From positions 1 through 9,475 of the forward strand of contig JBBIVP010000074.1 in the NCBI GenBank assembly GCA_037439705.1: DNA of 9,475 bases, read 5' to 3'. The position numbers and the translations under genes are program-made. This DNA is from JBBIVP01 sp037439705 [NCBI: bacterium] (GTDB taxonomy: Bacteria > JBBIVP01). The notes beneath the pieces are model-generated. The model saw nothing but the letters and a program-made list of their open reading frames with translations. It made no database searches and was not told the DNA's origin. This document shows positions 1 through 7,450 of the stretch, one piece after another (position 1 is the first letter of the stretch; the number at the start of each line of letters is the position of its first letter).

Positions 1-760
1 ACTCAAGCCTGCCAAAATTTTCATCCATTATTTTTCTGATTTCTTTTACATCGTCTTTTAGGGAGTTTACATAAATTGATAGATAATGTGTCGAATAATC
101 AAGTATTACCGGATCATCAATTTCCCTTGCTATGTCTAAAAATGTTGATTTTAGCTTATCCTTAAATCCAAGCCAGTCAGCACATATATAGGCACTCATC
201 AAAACAGCAAAAATTTCATTGGTTTTTGATGTCGTGTTCAGTTCTTCAATATATGTATTATAACATTCCTGAGCAATTTCTGGTATCATAGATGGTTCCA
301 ATTCCTTTGCCAAGAAAATTGCTTTAAGATACATACCATTCTCTTTCAGATGATTGATTGCTTGCCTATATTCACCCCTTCTTAAAAATTGCCTTGCTTC
401 AAGAATGATGCGTATCCAATCAGGCATCTCCTCCTCTTTCTTTTGTTCTACCGAATTGTTTTGCTGGCTTTTTCCATATTCAATTTGCCCTTCCTGCTTA
501 CTTGCTTCCTTTTTCACAAAATTGTTTTTCAAACTTTCAAAATCAGACCTTCCAATTTCTTTTTTCCGATTTCCATATTCGGTTGTAAAATTTGGCCTGC
601 CTTGTTCTTTTGGCAAATTTCTGTATTTTGTGGGCAAGCTAATGTATATCAGCCCACCTATTATGGGAATCAGGAGGTATTTAATTTTTTTCAAAAATTC
701 CAATTTTTCCCCTTCGCTGAAGAACCGGACTGAGTAGTATTTTCCCTTCTTTTTCTTCAC
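1..760 (-). CDS. Membrane-anchored protein with TPR-like helical domain (3' end beyond window)
   Basis: No recognised family. An open frame of 253 codons runs off the left edge. It begins with a basic N-terminus (KKKKGKYYSVRFF), then has one hydrophobic segment at about residues 26-43 (KYLLIPIIGGLIYISL), a polar Lys/Gln/Glu-rich linker (about 45-112), and from Trp115 a helical region. The stretch RRGEYRQAINHLKENGMYLKAI resembles a TPR unit. I infer a short cytoplasmic tail, one membrane pass and a helical interaction domain. The start is uncertain. GTG at 760-758 is used here, but no Shine-Dalgarno precedes it. A TTG at 703 has a good GAAGGGG upstream, but using it would remove part of the charged N-terminus. 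An out-of-frame ATG at 764 could be joined by a 1-nt indel. The gene follows the decarboxylase gene on the same strand after 231 bp, so it probably has its own promoter. A plus-strand open frame overlapping this region is a shadow. Confidence 0.72.
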   Translation of the reverse strand, partial: MKKKKGKYYSVRFFSEGEKLEFLKKIKYLLIPIIGGLIYISLPTKYRNLPKEQGRPNFTTEYGNRKKEIGRSDFESLKNNFVKKEASKQEGQIEYGKSQQNNSVEQKKEEEMPDWIRIILEARQFLRRGEYRQAINHLKENGMYLKAIFLAKELEPSMIPEIAQECYNTYIEELNTTSKTNEIFAVLMSAYICADWLGFKDKLKSTFLDIAREIDDPVILDYSTHYLSIYVNSLKDDVKEIRKIMDENFGRLE

Positions 761-827
761 CCATTTAAAATTTTAACATTTTTAAAACATAAATTCAAGC
801 ATTTCGGTGTTTGATTAAATTTCAACC

Positions 828-856
828 ATTATAAAATTTAACGAGAAAAATTTAAT
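828..856 (-). promoter_or_regulatory. Candidate promoter for the TPR-like membrane protein gene
   Basis: The minus strand carries a perfect TATAAT at 833-828 in a very AT-rich stretch, about 68 bp upstream of the GTG start at 760. The matching -35 is poor (ATTAAA at 856-851 with a 17-bp spacer). In this AT-rich context a TATAAT can arise by chance, so this is only a candidate. Confidence 0.3.
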
Positions 857-934
857 TGAAAATTTTGGCTGCTCTTCATTGTTATCTTTCTCCTCTTCTT
901 TATCTCCCTATCCACTTTTTTAGAGGAGGGTAAA

Positions 935-997
935 ATGAGTGCCACAAATCAACAGGTTGAATCTATTGAGAGAAATTGCCTAAAATTTAATCTATAA
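935..997 (+). CDS. Possible 20-residue micro-ORF with strong ribosome binding site
   Basis: ATG at 935 is preceded by GAGGAGGG with a 4-base spacer, one of the best Shine-Dalgarno matches in the window. The frame runs 20 codons to TAA at 995-997, and its last 6 bases overlap the stop end of the convergent decarboxylase gene. The peptide (starting MSATNQQVE, ending CLKFNL) is polar and not recognised. The same frame is open upstream back to a TGA at 857 and would encode a very hydrophobic run, but it has no ATG, GTG or TTG start there. This could be a real small peptide, the tail of a decayed gene, or chance, since the minus strand here is simply purine-rich. No convincing plus-strand promoter was seen. 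Confidence 0.2.
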   Translation: MSATNQQVESIERNCLKFNL

Positions 998-1921
998 TTT
1001 TTTTAAGAAATGCTCCCATGTCCTTTTGAGTCCTTCCCTTAACCTAATTTTTGGTTCCCAATTCAGGACATTTTTTGCAAGGGATATATCGGGCTGTCTT
1101 CTGTGAGGGTCGTCTTCCGGAAGGGGGAGGTATTTTATCTCCAGTTTTTTACCTGAAATTTCCATAAAGAGTTTTGCAACCTCCTTTATCTTCCATTCCT
1201 CCGGACTTCCAAGATTCATTGGACCGTTAAAATCTGATTCCATAAGTTTTATCAAACCCTCAATCATATCATCTATGTAGCAGAAACTTCTTGTATGTTC
1301 TCCGTTCCCGAACACTGTTAAGGGTTCATCATTCAGCGCCTGGTTTATAAAGTTAGGTATAACCCTTCCATCATCAAGCCTCATAAAGGGTCCGTATGTG
1401 TTGAATATCCTTGCTATCTTCACATCAAGTTTATGAATTTTGTTATAAGCCATTGTAAGTGCTTCTGCGAATCTCTTGGCTTCATCGTAAACCCCCCTTG
1501 GTCCAACTGGATTCACATTACCCCAGTATGTCTCTTTTTGTGGATGTTCAAGAGGGTCTCCGTAAACCTCTGATGTTGATGCGAGAAGAAATTTTGCTTT
1601 TTTATGAAGGGCAATGCCGAGAGCATTGTGGGTTCCATACGCTCCAGCCTTTAATGTCTGTATTGGATATTGAGCATAATCTTTTGGGCTTGCAGGTGAG
1701 GCAAGATGGAAAACTTGGTGAATCTCTCCTTCAATAAAGATTGGTTTTGTAATATCATGTTTTATAAAGAGAAATTCTTTTCTCTTCATAAGGTCTTCAA
1801 TGTTTGAAAGGTTCCCTGTAAGGAGATTATCAATACATATCACCTCATTTCCCATTTCAATGAGTTTTCGTGACAGATGAGAACCTATGAAACCAGCTCC
1901 ACCTGTGATAAGAACCCTCAT
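992..1921 (-). CDS. uxs: UDP-glucuronate decarboxylase (UDP-xylose synthase), extended SDR family
   Basis: This enzyme converts UDP-glucuronate to UDP-xylose and CO2 with bound NAD+, supplying pentose for surface polysaccharide or glycans in the cytosol. The 309 residues match the usual bacterial length. The Rossmann motif GGAGFIGSH is at residues 7-15, HLASPASP at 72-79, the catalytic TSE at 116-118 within STSEVYGDP, and the SDR pair Tyr145/Lys149 in GVYDEAKR. Later come RIFNTYGP (171-178) and [10 protein letters not shown] (270-279), where Arg275 fits the arginine typical of this decarboxylase family. [19 protein letters not shown] is a strong signature separating it from dTDP-glucose 4,6-dehydratase and UDP-glucose 4-epimerase. 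Its ATG overlaps the gltX stop (ATGA), and with little Shine-Dalgarno of its own it is probably translationally coupled. The UDP-glucose dehydrogenase that would supply its substrate is not in the window. Confidence 0.93.
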   Translation of the reverse strand: MRVLITGGAGFIGSHLSRKLIEMGNEVICIDNLLTGNLSNIEDLMKRKEFLFIKHDITKPIFIEGEIHQVFHLASPASPKDYAQYPIQTLKAGAYGTHNALGIALHKKAKFLLASTSEVYGDPLEHPQKETYWGNVNPVGPRGVYDEAKRFAEALTMAYNKIHKLDVKIARIFNTYGPFMRLDDGRVIPNFINQALNDEPLTVFGNGEHTRSFCYIDDMIEGLIKLMESDFNGPMNLGSPEEWKIKEVAKLFMEISGKKLEIKYLPLPEDDPHRRQPDISLAKNVLNWEPKIRLREGLKRTWEHFLKKL

Positions 1922-3306
1922 TTCTCTAAGACCATTTTTATTCTTCTTATGGATTCCTCAACGCCCAGCGATTTAATTAGATCAAATATACCAGGACTGA
2001 CTGTTCTTCCCGTGAGGGCAAGTCTTACTGCCTGGGCTACATGAAGAAGTTTTAAACCGAGTGAATCTGCTATCTCTCTGAAGCCTTTTTCAAGAGTTTT
2101 TTCATCAACCTCTTCATTCTTCACTGTCTCAAGAAAAGAAGAAACCTTTTTTAAAGCCATTATTCCGTTTTCATCAAAAAACCTTTTACTTCCTTCTTCC
2201 TCGTATTTAAGTTCTCTGAGAAAATAGAAAGCAGACATTTCAGCTACTTCTTTAAGGGTCTTCGCCCTTATTTTTACATGTTCAAGGAGGTAAAGGTATC
2301 CTTTCTCCGGTTTTGGATTTATTCCCATTTTTTTTAAAAATCCTTCAATTAATGGATAGAGTTCTTCGGGCGTTTTCTTCCTCATGTACTCAGCGTTTAA
2401 CCAGTTAAGTTTTTCTATCTTGAAAACGGATGGAGATTTACCAACATCCTTTATGTCAAAAAGTCTTATAAGTTCATCTATTCCGAATATCTCCTGGTCG
2501 CCGTGCGACCATCCTAATCGGACGAGAAAATTGAGCATAGCGGAAGGGAGGTAACCTTCATCCCTGTAGCTCAAAAGTGCAGTTGCTCCGTGTCTTTTGC
2601 TCAATCTTCCTCTGTCTTCTACAAGTATGAGCGGAACATGGGCAAATTTAGGAATTTCTTTCCCAAGGGCTTCATAAAGAAGTATCTGTTTCGGAGTATT
2701 GTTTATGTGGTCTTCACCCCTTATTATATCAGTTATTCTCATATCAATGTCATCTACAACTACTGATAGATGATATGTTGGCATCCCGTTTGAACGAAGA
2801 ATGACAAAGTCCTCTATTTCTTCTGCATAAAAAATGAGTTCCCCCCTTATCATGTCCTTGACCATTATAGTTCCCTCCAATGGAGATTTAAATCTTATTG
2901 CAAATGGCTGAGGTTTTATTTCTTTCAAATTTCTGCATTTTCTATCATATTTTGGAGGGATTCCGCTTTTTAATGCAGTTTCCCTTTTTCTTTCAAGCTC
3001 TTCCGGAGAGCAGTAGCATCTGTAAGCCTTTCCAGACTCAAGGAGGAGGTTAGCAATCTCTCTATACCTCTCAAGCCTTTTGCTCTGAAAATACGGTCCT
3101 TCATCCCAGTTTAAACCAAGCCACTCTAATCCTTCAAGGATGTTCTTTACAAATTCTTCTGATGAGCGTTCAAGATCTGTATCTTCAATCCTCAAAATGA
3201 ATTTTCCGTTGTGGTGTCTCGCATACAGCCAGTTAAACAGTGCAGTCCTCGCTCCTCCTACATGGAGATAACCCGTTGGAGAAGGTGCAAATCTAACCCT
3301 TACCAT
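1918..3306 (-). CDS. gltX: Glutamyl-tRNA synthetase
   Basis: Class I aminoacyl-tRNA synthetase that charges tRNA-Glu with glutamate using ATP. The 462 residues are normal for bacterial GluRS. The HIGH-type motif is [11 protein letters not shown] (8-18), RIEDTD is at 39-44, and the KMSKS variant RLSKR is at 234-238. A zinc site of the E. coli type is intact: Cys97 and Cys99 (CYC), Tyr120 and Cys124 (YDRKC). The remaining C-terminal half is the helical anticodon-binding region. Whether it is discriminating or also charges tRNA-Gln cannot be read from these motifs. The start shares one base with the stop of the upstream dehydrogenase gene, with AAGG 7 bases upstream of the ATG. The stop overlaps the decarboxylase start by 4 bases, so the three genes form a coupled series. 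Confidence 0.97.
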   Translation of the reverse strand: MVRVRFAPSPTGYLHVGGARTALFNWLYARHHNGKFILRIEDTDLERSSEEFVKNILEGLEWLGLNWDEGPYFQSKRLERYREIANLLLESGKAYRCYCSPEELERKRETALKSGIPPKYDRKCRNLKEIKPQPFAIRFKSPLEGTIMVKDMIRGELIFYAEEIEDFVILRSNGMPTYHLSVVVDDIDMRITDIIRGEDHINNTPKQILLYEALGKEIPKFAHVPLILVEDRGRLSKRHGATALLSYRDEGYLPSAMLNFLVRLGWSHGDQEIFGIDELIRLFDIKDVGKSPSVFKIEKLNWLNAEYMRKKTPEELYPLIEGFLKKMGINPKPEKGYLYLLEHVKIRAKTLKEVAEMSAFYFLRELKYEEEGSKRFFDENGIMALKKVSSFLETVKNEEVDEKTLEKGFREIADSLGLKLLHVAQAVRLALTGRTVSPGIFDLIKSLGVEESIRRIKMVLEK

Positions 3307-4334
3307 CAGTCAACCTTAAGCACAACTTTTCCAATGACTTCCTTTTCTTCAAGAATTCTGTGCCCCTCTTTTGCTTCTTTAAGTGGAAGGACTTTATAAA
3401 CCACCGGCTTGAGCACCCCCCTTTTCACAAGTTCAAGGACTTCAAACAGGTCACCCTTTGACCCCATTGTTGAACCAATTATTGATAATTGCTTGAAAAA
3501 TATATGTCTCAGGTCTATCTCAGCGTTAAATCCTGAAGTAGCGCCACAGATGACAATTCTTCCGCCCCATTTGAGAGAGGCTATTTTTTTATCCCAGTTC
3601 ACTACTCCTGTGTGGTCAAGAATTAAATCCACGCCTCCACCTGTAATTTCTTTTATTCTTTTTGGTATGTCTTCTTTTGAGTAGTTTATGACTTCATCTG
3701 CTCCAAGCTCTTTTGCCTTTGCAAGTTTTTCATCGCTTGATGCACCTGCTATAACATAAGCTCCAATCGCTTTTGCAATTTGAATCGCTGCTGTGCTGAC
3801 ACCACTTCCAGCAGCTGTGATGAAAACCGTTTCCTGTGGCTGGAGATTTGCTTTTTTCACAATCATATGCCAGGCAGTTAGAAAAACGAGAGGAATGGCA
3901 GATGCTTCTTCAAAAGACATTCCTTCAGGAAAAGGAAGTACATTTTCCTGGGGAATAACGACATATTCCGCATATCCACCATTTATACCTTCTCCGAGGA
4001 TGTGGTAATTTTTACAGAGATTATCTCTTCCAGATAAACACATTTTACATTTTCCACAGCTCACTCCCGGAGAAATCAGAACCTTTTCACCTGTTTTCAA
4101 TCCATCAACTCCTTCTCCCAGTTCTGCTATTTCCCCTGCTATATCTGCTCCGAGAATGTGGGGATATTTGAGTTTCAAACCAGGAATTCCTCTTCTCACC
4201 CATATATCAAGGTGATTTAATGCGCAGGCTTTAATTTTTACAAGGACCTGCTTAGGAGAAGGTTTTGGAGTCGGAATTTCTTCATACTTTAACACATCTC
4301 TGTTCCCATGTTCGTAAATCACCACCGCTTTCAT
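3306..4334 (-). CDS. Zinc-binding medium-chain dehydrogenase/reductase, quinone-oxidoreductase-like
   Basis: An NAD(P)H-dependent oxidoreductase of the MDR superfamily, 342 residues. The N-terminal GroES-like domain has the structural zinc loop, with Cys93, Cys96, Cys99 and Cys107. The usual catalytic zinc ligands of alcohol dehydrogenases are not evident: where Cys is expected the protein has Asn40 in ALNHLDIWVRRG, and the GHE motif is replaced by GADIAG (62-67). That N-x2-D-x3-R-x-G pattern is typical of quinone oxidoreductases and enoyl reductases. The nucleotide-binding fold begins at about 170 (TAAGSGVSTAA). A reductase acting on enones, quinones or aldehydes is the best guess; the substrate is unknown. 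The ATG has GGAGG 6 bases upstream. It is the first gene after the 121-bp gap and overlaps gltX by one base. I see no metabolic reason for that pairing. Confidence 0.88.
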   Translation of the reverse strand: MKAVVIYEHGNRDVLKYEEIPTPKPSPKQVLVKIKACALNHLDIWVRRGIPGLKLKYPHILGADIAGEIAELGEGVDGLKTGEKVLISPGVSCGKCKMCLSGRDNLCKNYHILGEGINGGYAEYVVIPQENVLPFPEGMSFEEASAIPLVFLTAWHMIVKKANLQPQETVFITAAGSGVSTAAIQIAKAIGAYVIAGASSDEKLAKAKELGADEVINYSKEDIPKRIKEITGGGVDLILDHTGVVNWDKKIASLKWGGRIVICGATSGFNAEIDLRHIFFKQLSIIGSTMGSKGDLFEVLELVKRGVLKPVVYKVLPLKEAKEGHRILEEKEVIGKVVLKVD

Positions 4335-4455
4335 CTCCTGCCTCCAGAATTTTTAAAAAAGTTATCACAGAAGGCAATTTAAAACAAACTTAGGTTTTAC
4401 AGTCTATTACCTTTTTACCAGTTGAAAGAGGTTTAAGAACTTTCTCCTTAACTTT
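4335..4455 (-). other. 121-bp gap between khpA and the dehydrogenase gene
   Basis: This is the longest gap inside the minus-strand series, so it may hold a second promoter. Candidate elements on the minus strand are weak: a TTGTTT followed about 15 bases later by GATAAC, and a TTGCCT followed by an AT-rich run. There is a weak stem (ACCTCTTT against AAAAAGGT, one mismatch, 8-base loop), but no U-tract follows it, so I do not call a terminator. The clear element is the GGAGG ribosome binding site just before the dehydrogenase ATG. The khpA frame stays open for 21 codons past its TAA, which I take as chance. Confidence 0.35.
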
Positions 4456-4689
4456 TTATTCTATTATTTCTAAGTGAATTCTTTTGTTAATTTTATTTCC
4501 TATAGCGTTAAGGAGGGTTCTTATTGCTTTTGCATTTCTTCCCTCCTTCCCTATGACCTTGCCGAGGTCCTCTTTGGCAACCCTTAACTCTATTACATTT
4601 GTCTGGGTGCCTTCAAGGACATTCACCTTTACTTCGTTTGGCTTGTCCACTATGAGCTTCGCTATGCTCTCTACCATTTCTTTAACCAT
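4456..4689 (-). CDS. khpA: KhpA-type KH-domain RNA-binding protein
   Basis: A small cytosolic RNA-binding protein of the KhpA (YlqC) family, known in Firmicutes to partner with KhpB/Jag and affect cell envelope and division. Its 77 residues are the usual length. The single KH fold has the GxxG loop at 47-50 (VIGKEGRNAKAIR), flanked by the expected strands (VNVLEG, NVIELRV) and ending in a short strand (IHLEII). Charged residues inside the GxxG loop (Lys48, Glu49) are normal. The ATG lies inside the end of rpsP with an 8-base overlap, and GGAGGTGA sits 6 bases upstream when measured from GGAGG, a strong ribosome binding site. Position directly after rpsP is the classic location of this gene. 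khpB is not in the window. Confidence 0.93.
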   Translation of the reverse strand: MVKEMVESIAKLIVDKPNEVKVNVLEGTQTNVIELRVAKEDLGKVIGKEGRNAKAIRTLLNAIGNKINKRIHLEIIE

Positions 4690-4945
4690 TGCTCACCTCC
4701 GTCTGTGGAATTTCTTTTTCTCTAATTTTCACAAGTCGTGAAACTGCAGGAGTAAGCTCCGCCCCTTTTTTAATCCATTCTCTTAATTTTTCCATTTCAA
4801 TATGGGATTTATTCACGAGAGGGTCGTAATACCCGAGCATATCAATGAAGTTGGTGTATCTCGGTTTTTTTGAATCCACAACCACAATCCGATATGAAGG
4901 CTTTTTCTTTTTTCCTGTTCTTGCAAGTCTTATTCTCACTGCCAT
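4682..4945 (-). CDS. rpsP: 30S ribosomal protein bS16
   Basis: Structural protein of the small ribosomal subunit, 87 residues, which is normal for bS16. The conserved start MAVRIRLARTGKKKKPSYRI is followed by VVVDSKKPR, then LGYYDPL and the helix around EKLREWIKKGAELTPAVSRL. The frame is open 4 more codons upstream to a TTG at 4957, but the ATG at 4945 is the real start: it begins the family consensus, and GGAGG lies 5 bases upstream of it, inside what would be those extra codons. The gene begins one base after the ffh stop codon and overlaps khpA at its end, so all three are almost certainly co-transcribed and balanced by coupling. The C-terminal tail (REKEIPQTEVSNG) is short and polar. Confidence 0.96.
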   Translation of the reverse strand: MAVRIRLARTGKKKKPSYRIVVVDSKKPRYTNFIDMLGYYDPLVNKSHIEMEKLREWIKKGAELTPAVSRLVKIREKEIPQTEVSNG

Positions 4946-4946
4946 T

Positions 4947-6237
4947 TTATCCTCCAAAAAGATTCAGGATGTTTATATTTTTAAACCTTTTCATAATTTT
5001 TTTCAAGTTTTTATAAGATTTAAGAACTCTATTGACATCAGCCACTGTTGTCCCACTTCCTTTTGCAATCCTCAATCTTCTGTTGCCATCAATTATCTCG
5101 GGATTTGCCCTTTCCTTTTTGGTCATAGATAGGATAATTGCCTCAGTTTTTTTCAAACTTTCCTCTGCGAATAGAAAATCAATATCATTATTCAATCCTG
5201 AGGAACCAGGAAGAAGAGGCAGGATTTTTCTTAATCCCCCCATCCTTTTTAAAATGGCTATATGCTCAAGGAGGTCATCAAGGGTAAACTCCGCTTTTTT
5301 GAGTTTTTCTTCCATTTTCCTTGCCTTTTCCTCATCTATAGTTTTTGCAACTTTTTCCATAATACCTTCAATGTCTCCAAAGGAAAGGAGTCTTTTTGCT
5401 ATTCTATCTGGCAAAAACCTTTCAAGGTCATCCAGCTTTTCTCCGGTTCCAAGAAATTTTACTGGTCTTCCAGTGACTTTACGAACAGAAAGGACCGCTC
5501 CTCCTCTTGTATCTGTATCCACTTTTGTGAAGACCAATCCCGTAATTGGAACTGCCCTTTTAAATTCGGTTGCAATTCTTATTGCTTCCTGTCCTGTCAT
5601 CGCATCAATAACGAGGAGGTGCTCAGATGGTCTTATCTCATTATAAATTTTATTGAGTTCCTTCAACAATTCTTTATCAATGTGAAGCCTTCCTGCAGTG
5701 TCAAAAATTGCTACATCGTAGGCTTTACTTTTTGCAAACTTTAATCCCTTTGATGCAACCCTTACCGGATCTGTATAGCCTTCCGGGTCAAAGAAATCAA
5801 CTCCTGCTTTTTGAGAAAGAGCACCTTTTCAAATCACATGGAATAAGGATAACGGATTTTCCCCTTTCTCTCAGAAATAGTGCAATTTTTCCGCAGGTGG
5901 TTGTCTTTCCGCTTCCATTAAGTCCACTTATCATGATTGAAGAGGGTTTCCCCTTAAGAATCAGTTCTTCGCCTCCACCCAAAAGGTTTTTTATCTCGTC
6001 ATAAAGGGTGAATATGAAAAAATCTCCAGGAGAAACTCCCTGTGGAACCTCTTTTCCACTTATTTTCTCTTTGATTCTGTTAACTATCTCATGGGCTATT
6101 TCATAATGAACATCTGCATCTATGAGGTTTTTTATTGTTTCAGAAGTAATCTCTTTAAGAAGGGAATCCGTCATAACTGCTATTCCACTCACCCTGTTGA
6201 TTATTGTAGAAAATTTTTGTGTCAGTCCCTCAAACAT
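4947..6237 (-). pseudogene. ffh: Signal recognition particle GTPase Ffh, disrupted by a frameshifting deletion
   Basis: Ffh binds 4.5S/6S SRP RNA and signal sequences and delivers ribosomes to FtsY at the membrane. The N-terminal frame (6237 to 5824) holds the N domain and P-loop GLNGSGKTTT (about 105-114) and reaches CDLKR. It then leaves frame and stops at 5797. The other frame resumes at GCT 5822 (ALSQKAGVDFF) and continues through DTAGR, DAMTGQ, TKVDTDTRGGA, GTGEK and the M domain (MGGLRKILPLLPG, RLRIAKGSG) to the stop. The missing piece is the conserved RPAA-x2-QL insertion-box stretch. About 8 codons are expected there but one base is present. Restoring 23 nt gives 437 residues, a normal length. 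No ATG or GTG allows the second half to be made alone at full length. ATG 6237 has GGAG 10 bases upstream. This is either a sequence or assembly error, strain variation or true loss; both halves look under normal constraint. Confidence 0.9.
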
Positions 6238-6241
6238 GACA

Positions 6242-7435
6242 TTATTTCTCCAGCGGAATTATTTTCACTTTTAAATCCTTTATGTCGGGAAGCATTTCGT
6301 TCATAACGCAGAGTTGAAATACGAAAGAGTAATTTCCCTTATTTAATTTTTCAAATCCGTTGAGTTTCCATGAAAGGGAGAATCCGTCCTCCTTTTTTGA
6401 AAAAATAATGTTTCCGTTTATTTTTTCTTTTATTTCAGAGGGAATAAGTAAGTGGGCAATGAAGGAGTTTTCTGAACCTTTAAATTCAATTTCTCTCACA
6501 TCAGGGACAGTTCTTTCTTCCATATTGTTCAATTTTCCAGGTGAGACCATACTGCCATCCGGAAGAAGTATATTAAACTTTTCCAGCGCATTTGTAAAAT
6601 CAAAGGAGAGGTTTAAAAATGCTTCGTCTACAAATGTTGAGGGTTTTATGGGGATATTTACTTCGGTTGGAAAATTTCCGCATGCTCTATAAGTAATGGA
6701 TGTTCTCAAAGCCTTTGGGGTCTGAATCCCTTTTGCTATTCTCATCCTATAATTCATAAGTTTTACAAGTCGGACAGGTCCATCTGTATAACCTGCAACA
6801 TCCGCAGAGAGGTCTTCCTCTGTTCTTTCAAATTTTATCTTTCCTTTAAGGGATGAAATATTGAGGTGAAGTCGGAAATTCTTGATAAGGTTTTCTCGGA
6901 CACCTTTTATTAAAAAATGATTAAGAACTGCATGGTTTGAAGAATTTATGGACCCGTAAGAGAAGAATTCGGAAGAAAAGAGGTCATTGAACGGGAGATA
7001 GGATATATATTTTTTGGATTCCCTTTCTCCTGAGCCTACATAGAAAAAACAGGTTTTTCCATCCATTTCAACTTGTATTTCGTAAATATCTCTCATATCC
7101 CTGAATGGTGATTTTTCTCCACAATCAGATGCCATAAAAACGATTTCGTCATCGCCGTTAAACTTTCCGAACTTCCATCCATCTCTTCTTTTTTTAAAAT
7201 CTCCATTATCCCTTACATAAGTGGTAAGGTAATTTCCATTTTTGTCAACCTCATCTATTTGAAAAGAAACAGACCCCCTTTTTCCATCTCTGTAAACGGA
7301 GACACTTATCTCATCAACAGGCTTTTTTTCAATAAGTGGTAGTTCCTTTGCTTTTATTATTACAGGGGGGTCAACGAGAAGAATAAAATTTATTAAAATC
7401 CAGTAGCCCATTTTCAAAGATTTTTTACAATTCAT
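6242..7435 (-). CDS. Exported protein of unknown function
   Basis: Not a family I recognise. The 397 residues begin with a signal-peptide-like segment: basic NCKKSLK, a hydrophobic core YWILINFILLV at 11-21, and a plausible cleavage after Ala29 (VIIKA, then KELP). The mature part opens with a beta-rich region (about 38-130) with SFQIDEVDKNGNY and GDDEIVFMASDCGE, an Asp/Asn-rich pattern seen in several uncharacterised secreted bacterial proteins. The rest alternates short strands (for example SLKGKIKFERTEED, FIAHLLIP), suggesting a periplasmic or surface beta-sandwich protein. No catalytic motif or lipobox was seen. ATG 7435 has no Shine-Dalgarno; an in-frame ATG at 7411 (residue 9) is an alternative but would drop the basic n-region. 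It ends 4 bases before ffh, whose ribosome binding site lies in its last codons, so it is probably the first gene of the ffh-rpsP-khpA transcript. Confidence 0.75.
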   Translation of the reverse strand: MNCKKSLKMGYWILINFILLVDPPVIIKAKELPLIEKKPVDEISVSVYRDGKRGSVSFQIDEVDKNGNYLTTYVRDNGDFKKRRDGWKFGKFNGDDEIVFMASDCGEKSPFRDMRDIYEIQVEMDGKTCFFYVGSGERESKKYISYLPFNDLFSSEFFSYGSINSSNHAVLNHFLIKGVRENLIKNFRLHLNISSLKGKIKFERTEEDLSADVAGYTDGPVRLVKLMNYRMRIAKGIQTPKALRTSITYRACGNFPTEVNIPIKPSTFVDEAFLNLSFDFTNALEKFNILLPDGSMVSPGKLNNMEERTVPDVREIEFKGSENSFIAHLLIPSEIKEKINGNIIFSKKEDGFSLSWKLNGFEKLNKGNYSFVFQLCVMNEMLPDIKDLKVKIIPLEK

Positions 7436-7450
7436 TTAAAGTCAAGTCAA
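7422..7450 (-). promoter_or_regulatory. Possible promoter overlapping the start of the exported-protein gene
   Basis: TTGACT at 7450-7445 is followed after 17 bases by TAAAAA at 7427-7422 (4 of 6 matches to TATAAT). Transcription would start near 7415, just before the in-frame ATG at 7411, which would imply a leaderless message starting at residue 9. If the ATG at 7435 is the true start, the promoter must lie further upstream, where I see only weak candidates. Confidence 0.3.

Noticed and set aside
354-737. 127-codon and 114-codon plus-strand open frames near the left edge
   Set aside because: Both overlap the minus-strand frame that reads continuously from the left edge with a sensible domain layout. 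Their Phe/Cys/Ser-rich products reflect AT-rich antisense.
841-950. 35-codon minus-strand frame from GTG with a very basic middle (REIKKRRKIT)
   Set aside because: No ribosome binding site; it is short and lies in biased purine-rich sequence, so chance is likely.
942-962. Near-palindrome AATCAACAGGTTGAAT as a terminator for the decarboxylase gene or an operator
   Set aside because: The arms leave only a 2-base loop and are AT-rich, and no U-tract follows on either strand.
4390-4440. Hairpin (ACCTCTTT against AAAAAGGT) as a terminator after khpA
   Set aside because: The stem is AT-rich with a mismatch and an 8-base loop, and no U-tract follows it.
4390-4455. In-frame 21-codon extension of khpA beyond its TAA, looking fairly protein-like
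   Set aside because: KhpA is already full length at 77 residues; a readthrough tail has no family support, and short open runs are expected by chance.
4946-4957. TTG at 4957 as the rpsP start
   Set aside because: The ATG at 4945 begins the conserved bS16 sequence, and the GGAGG ribosome binding site lies within the four extra codons.
5032-5646. 204-codon open frame on the plus strand
   Set aside because: It lies entirely opposite conserved Ffh coding sequence, and its Ser/Phe/Leu-rich product is the usual antisense shadow.
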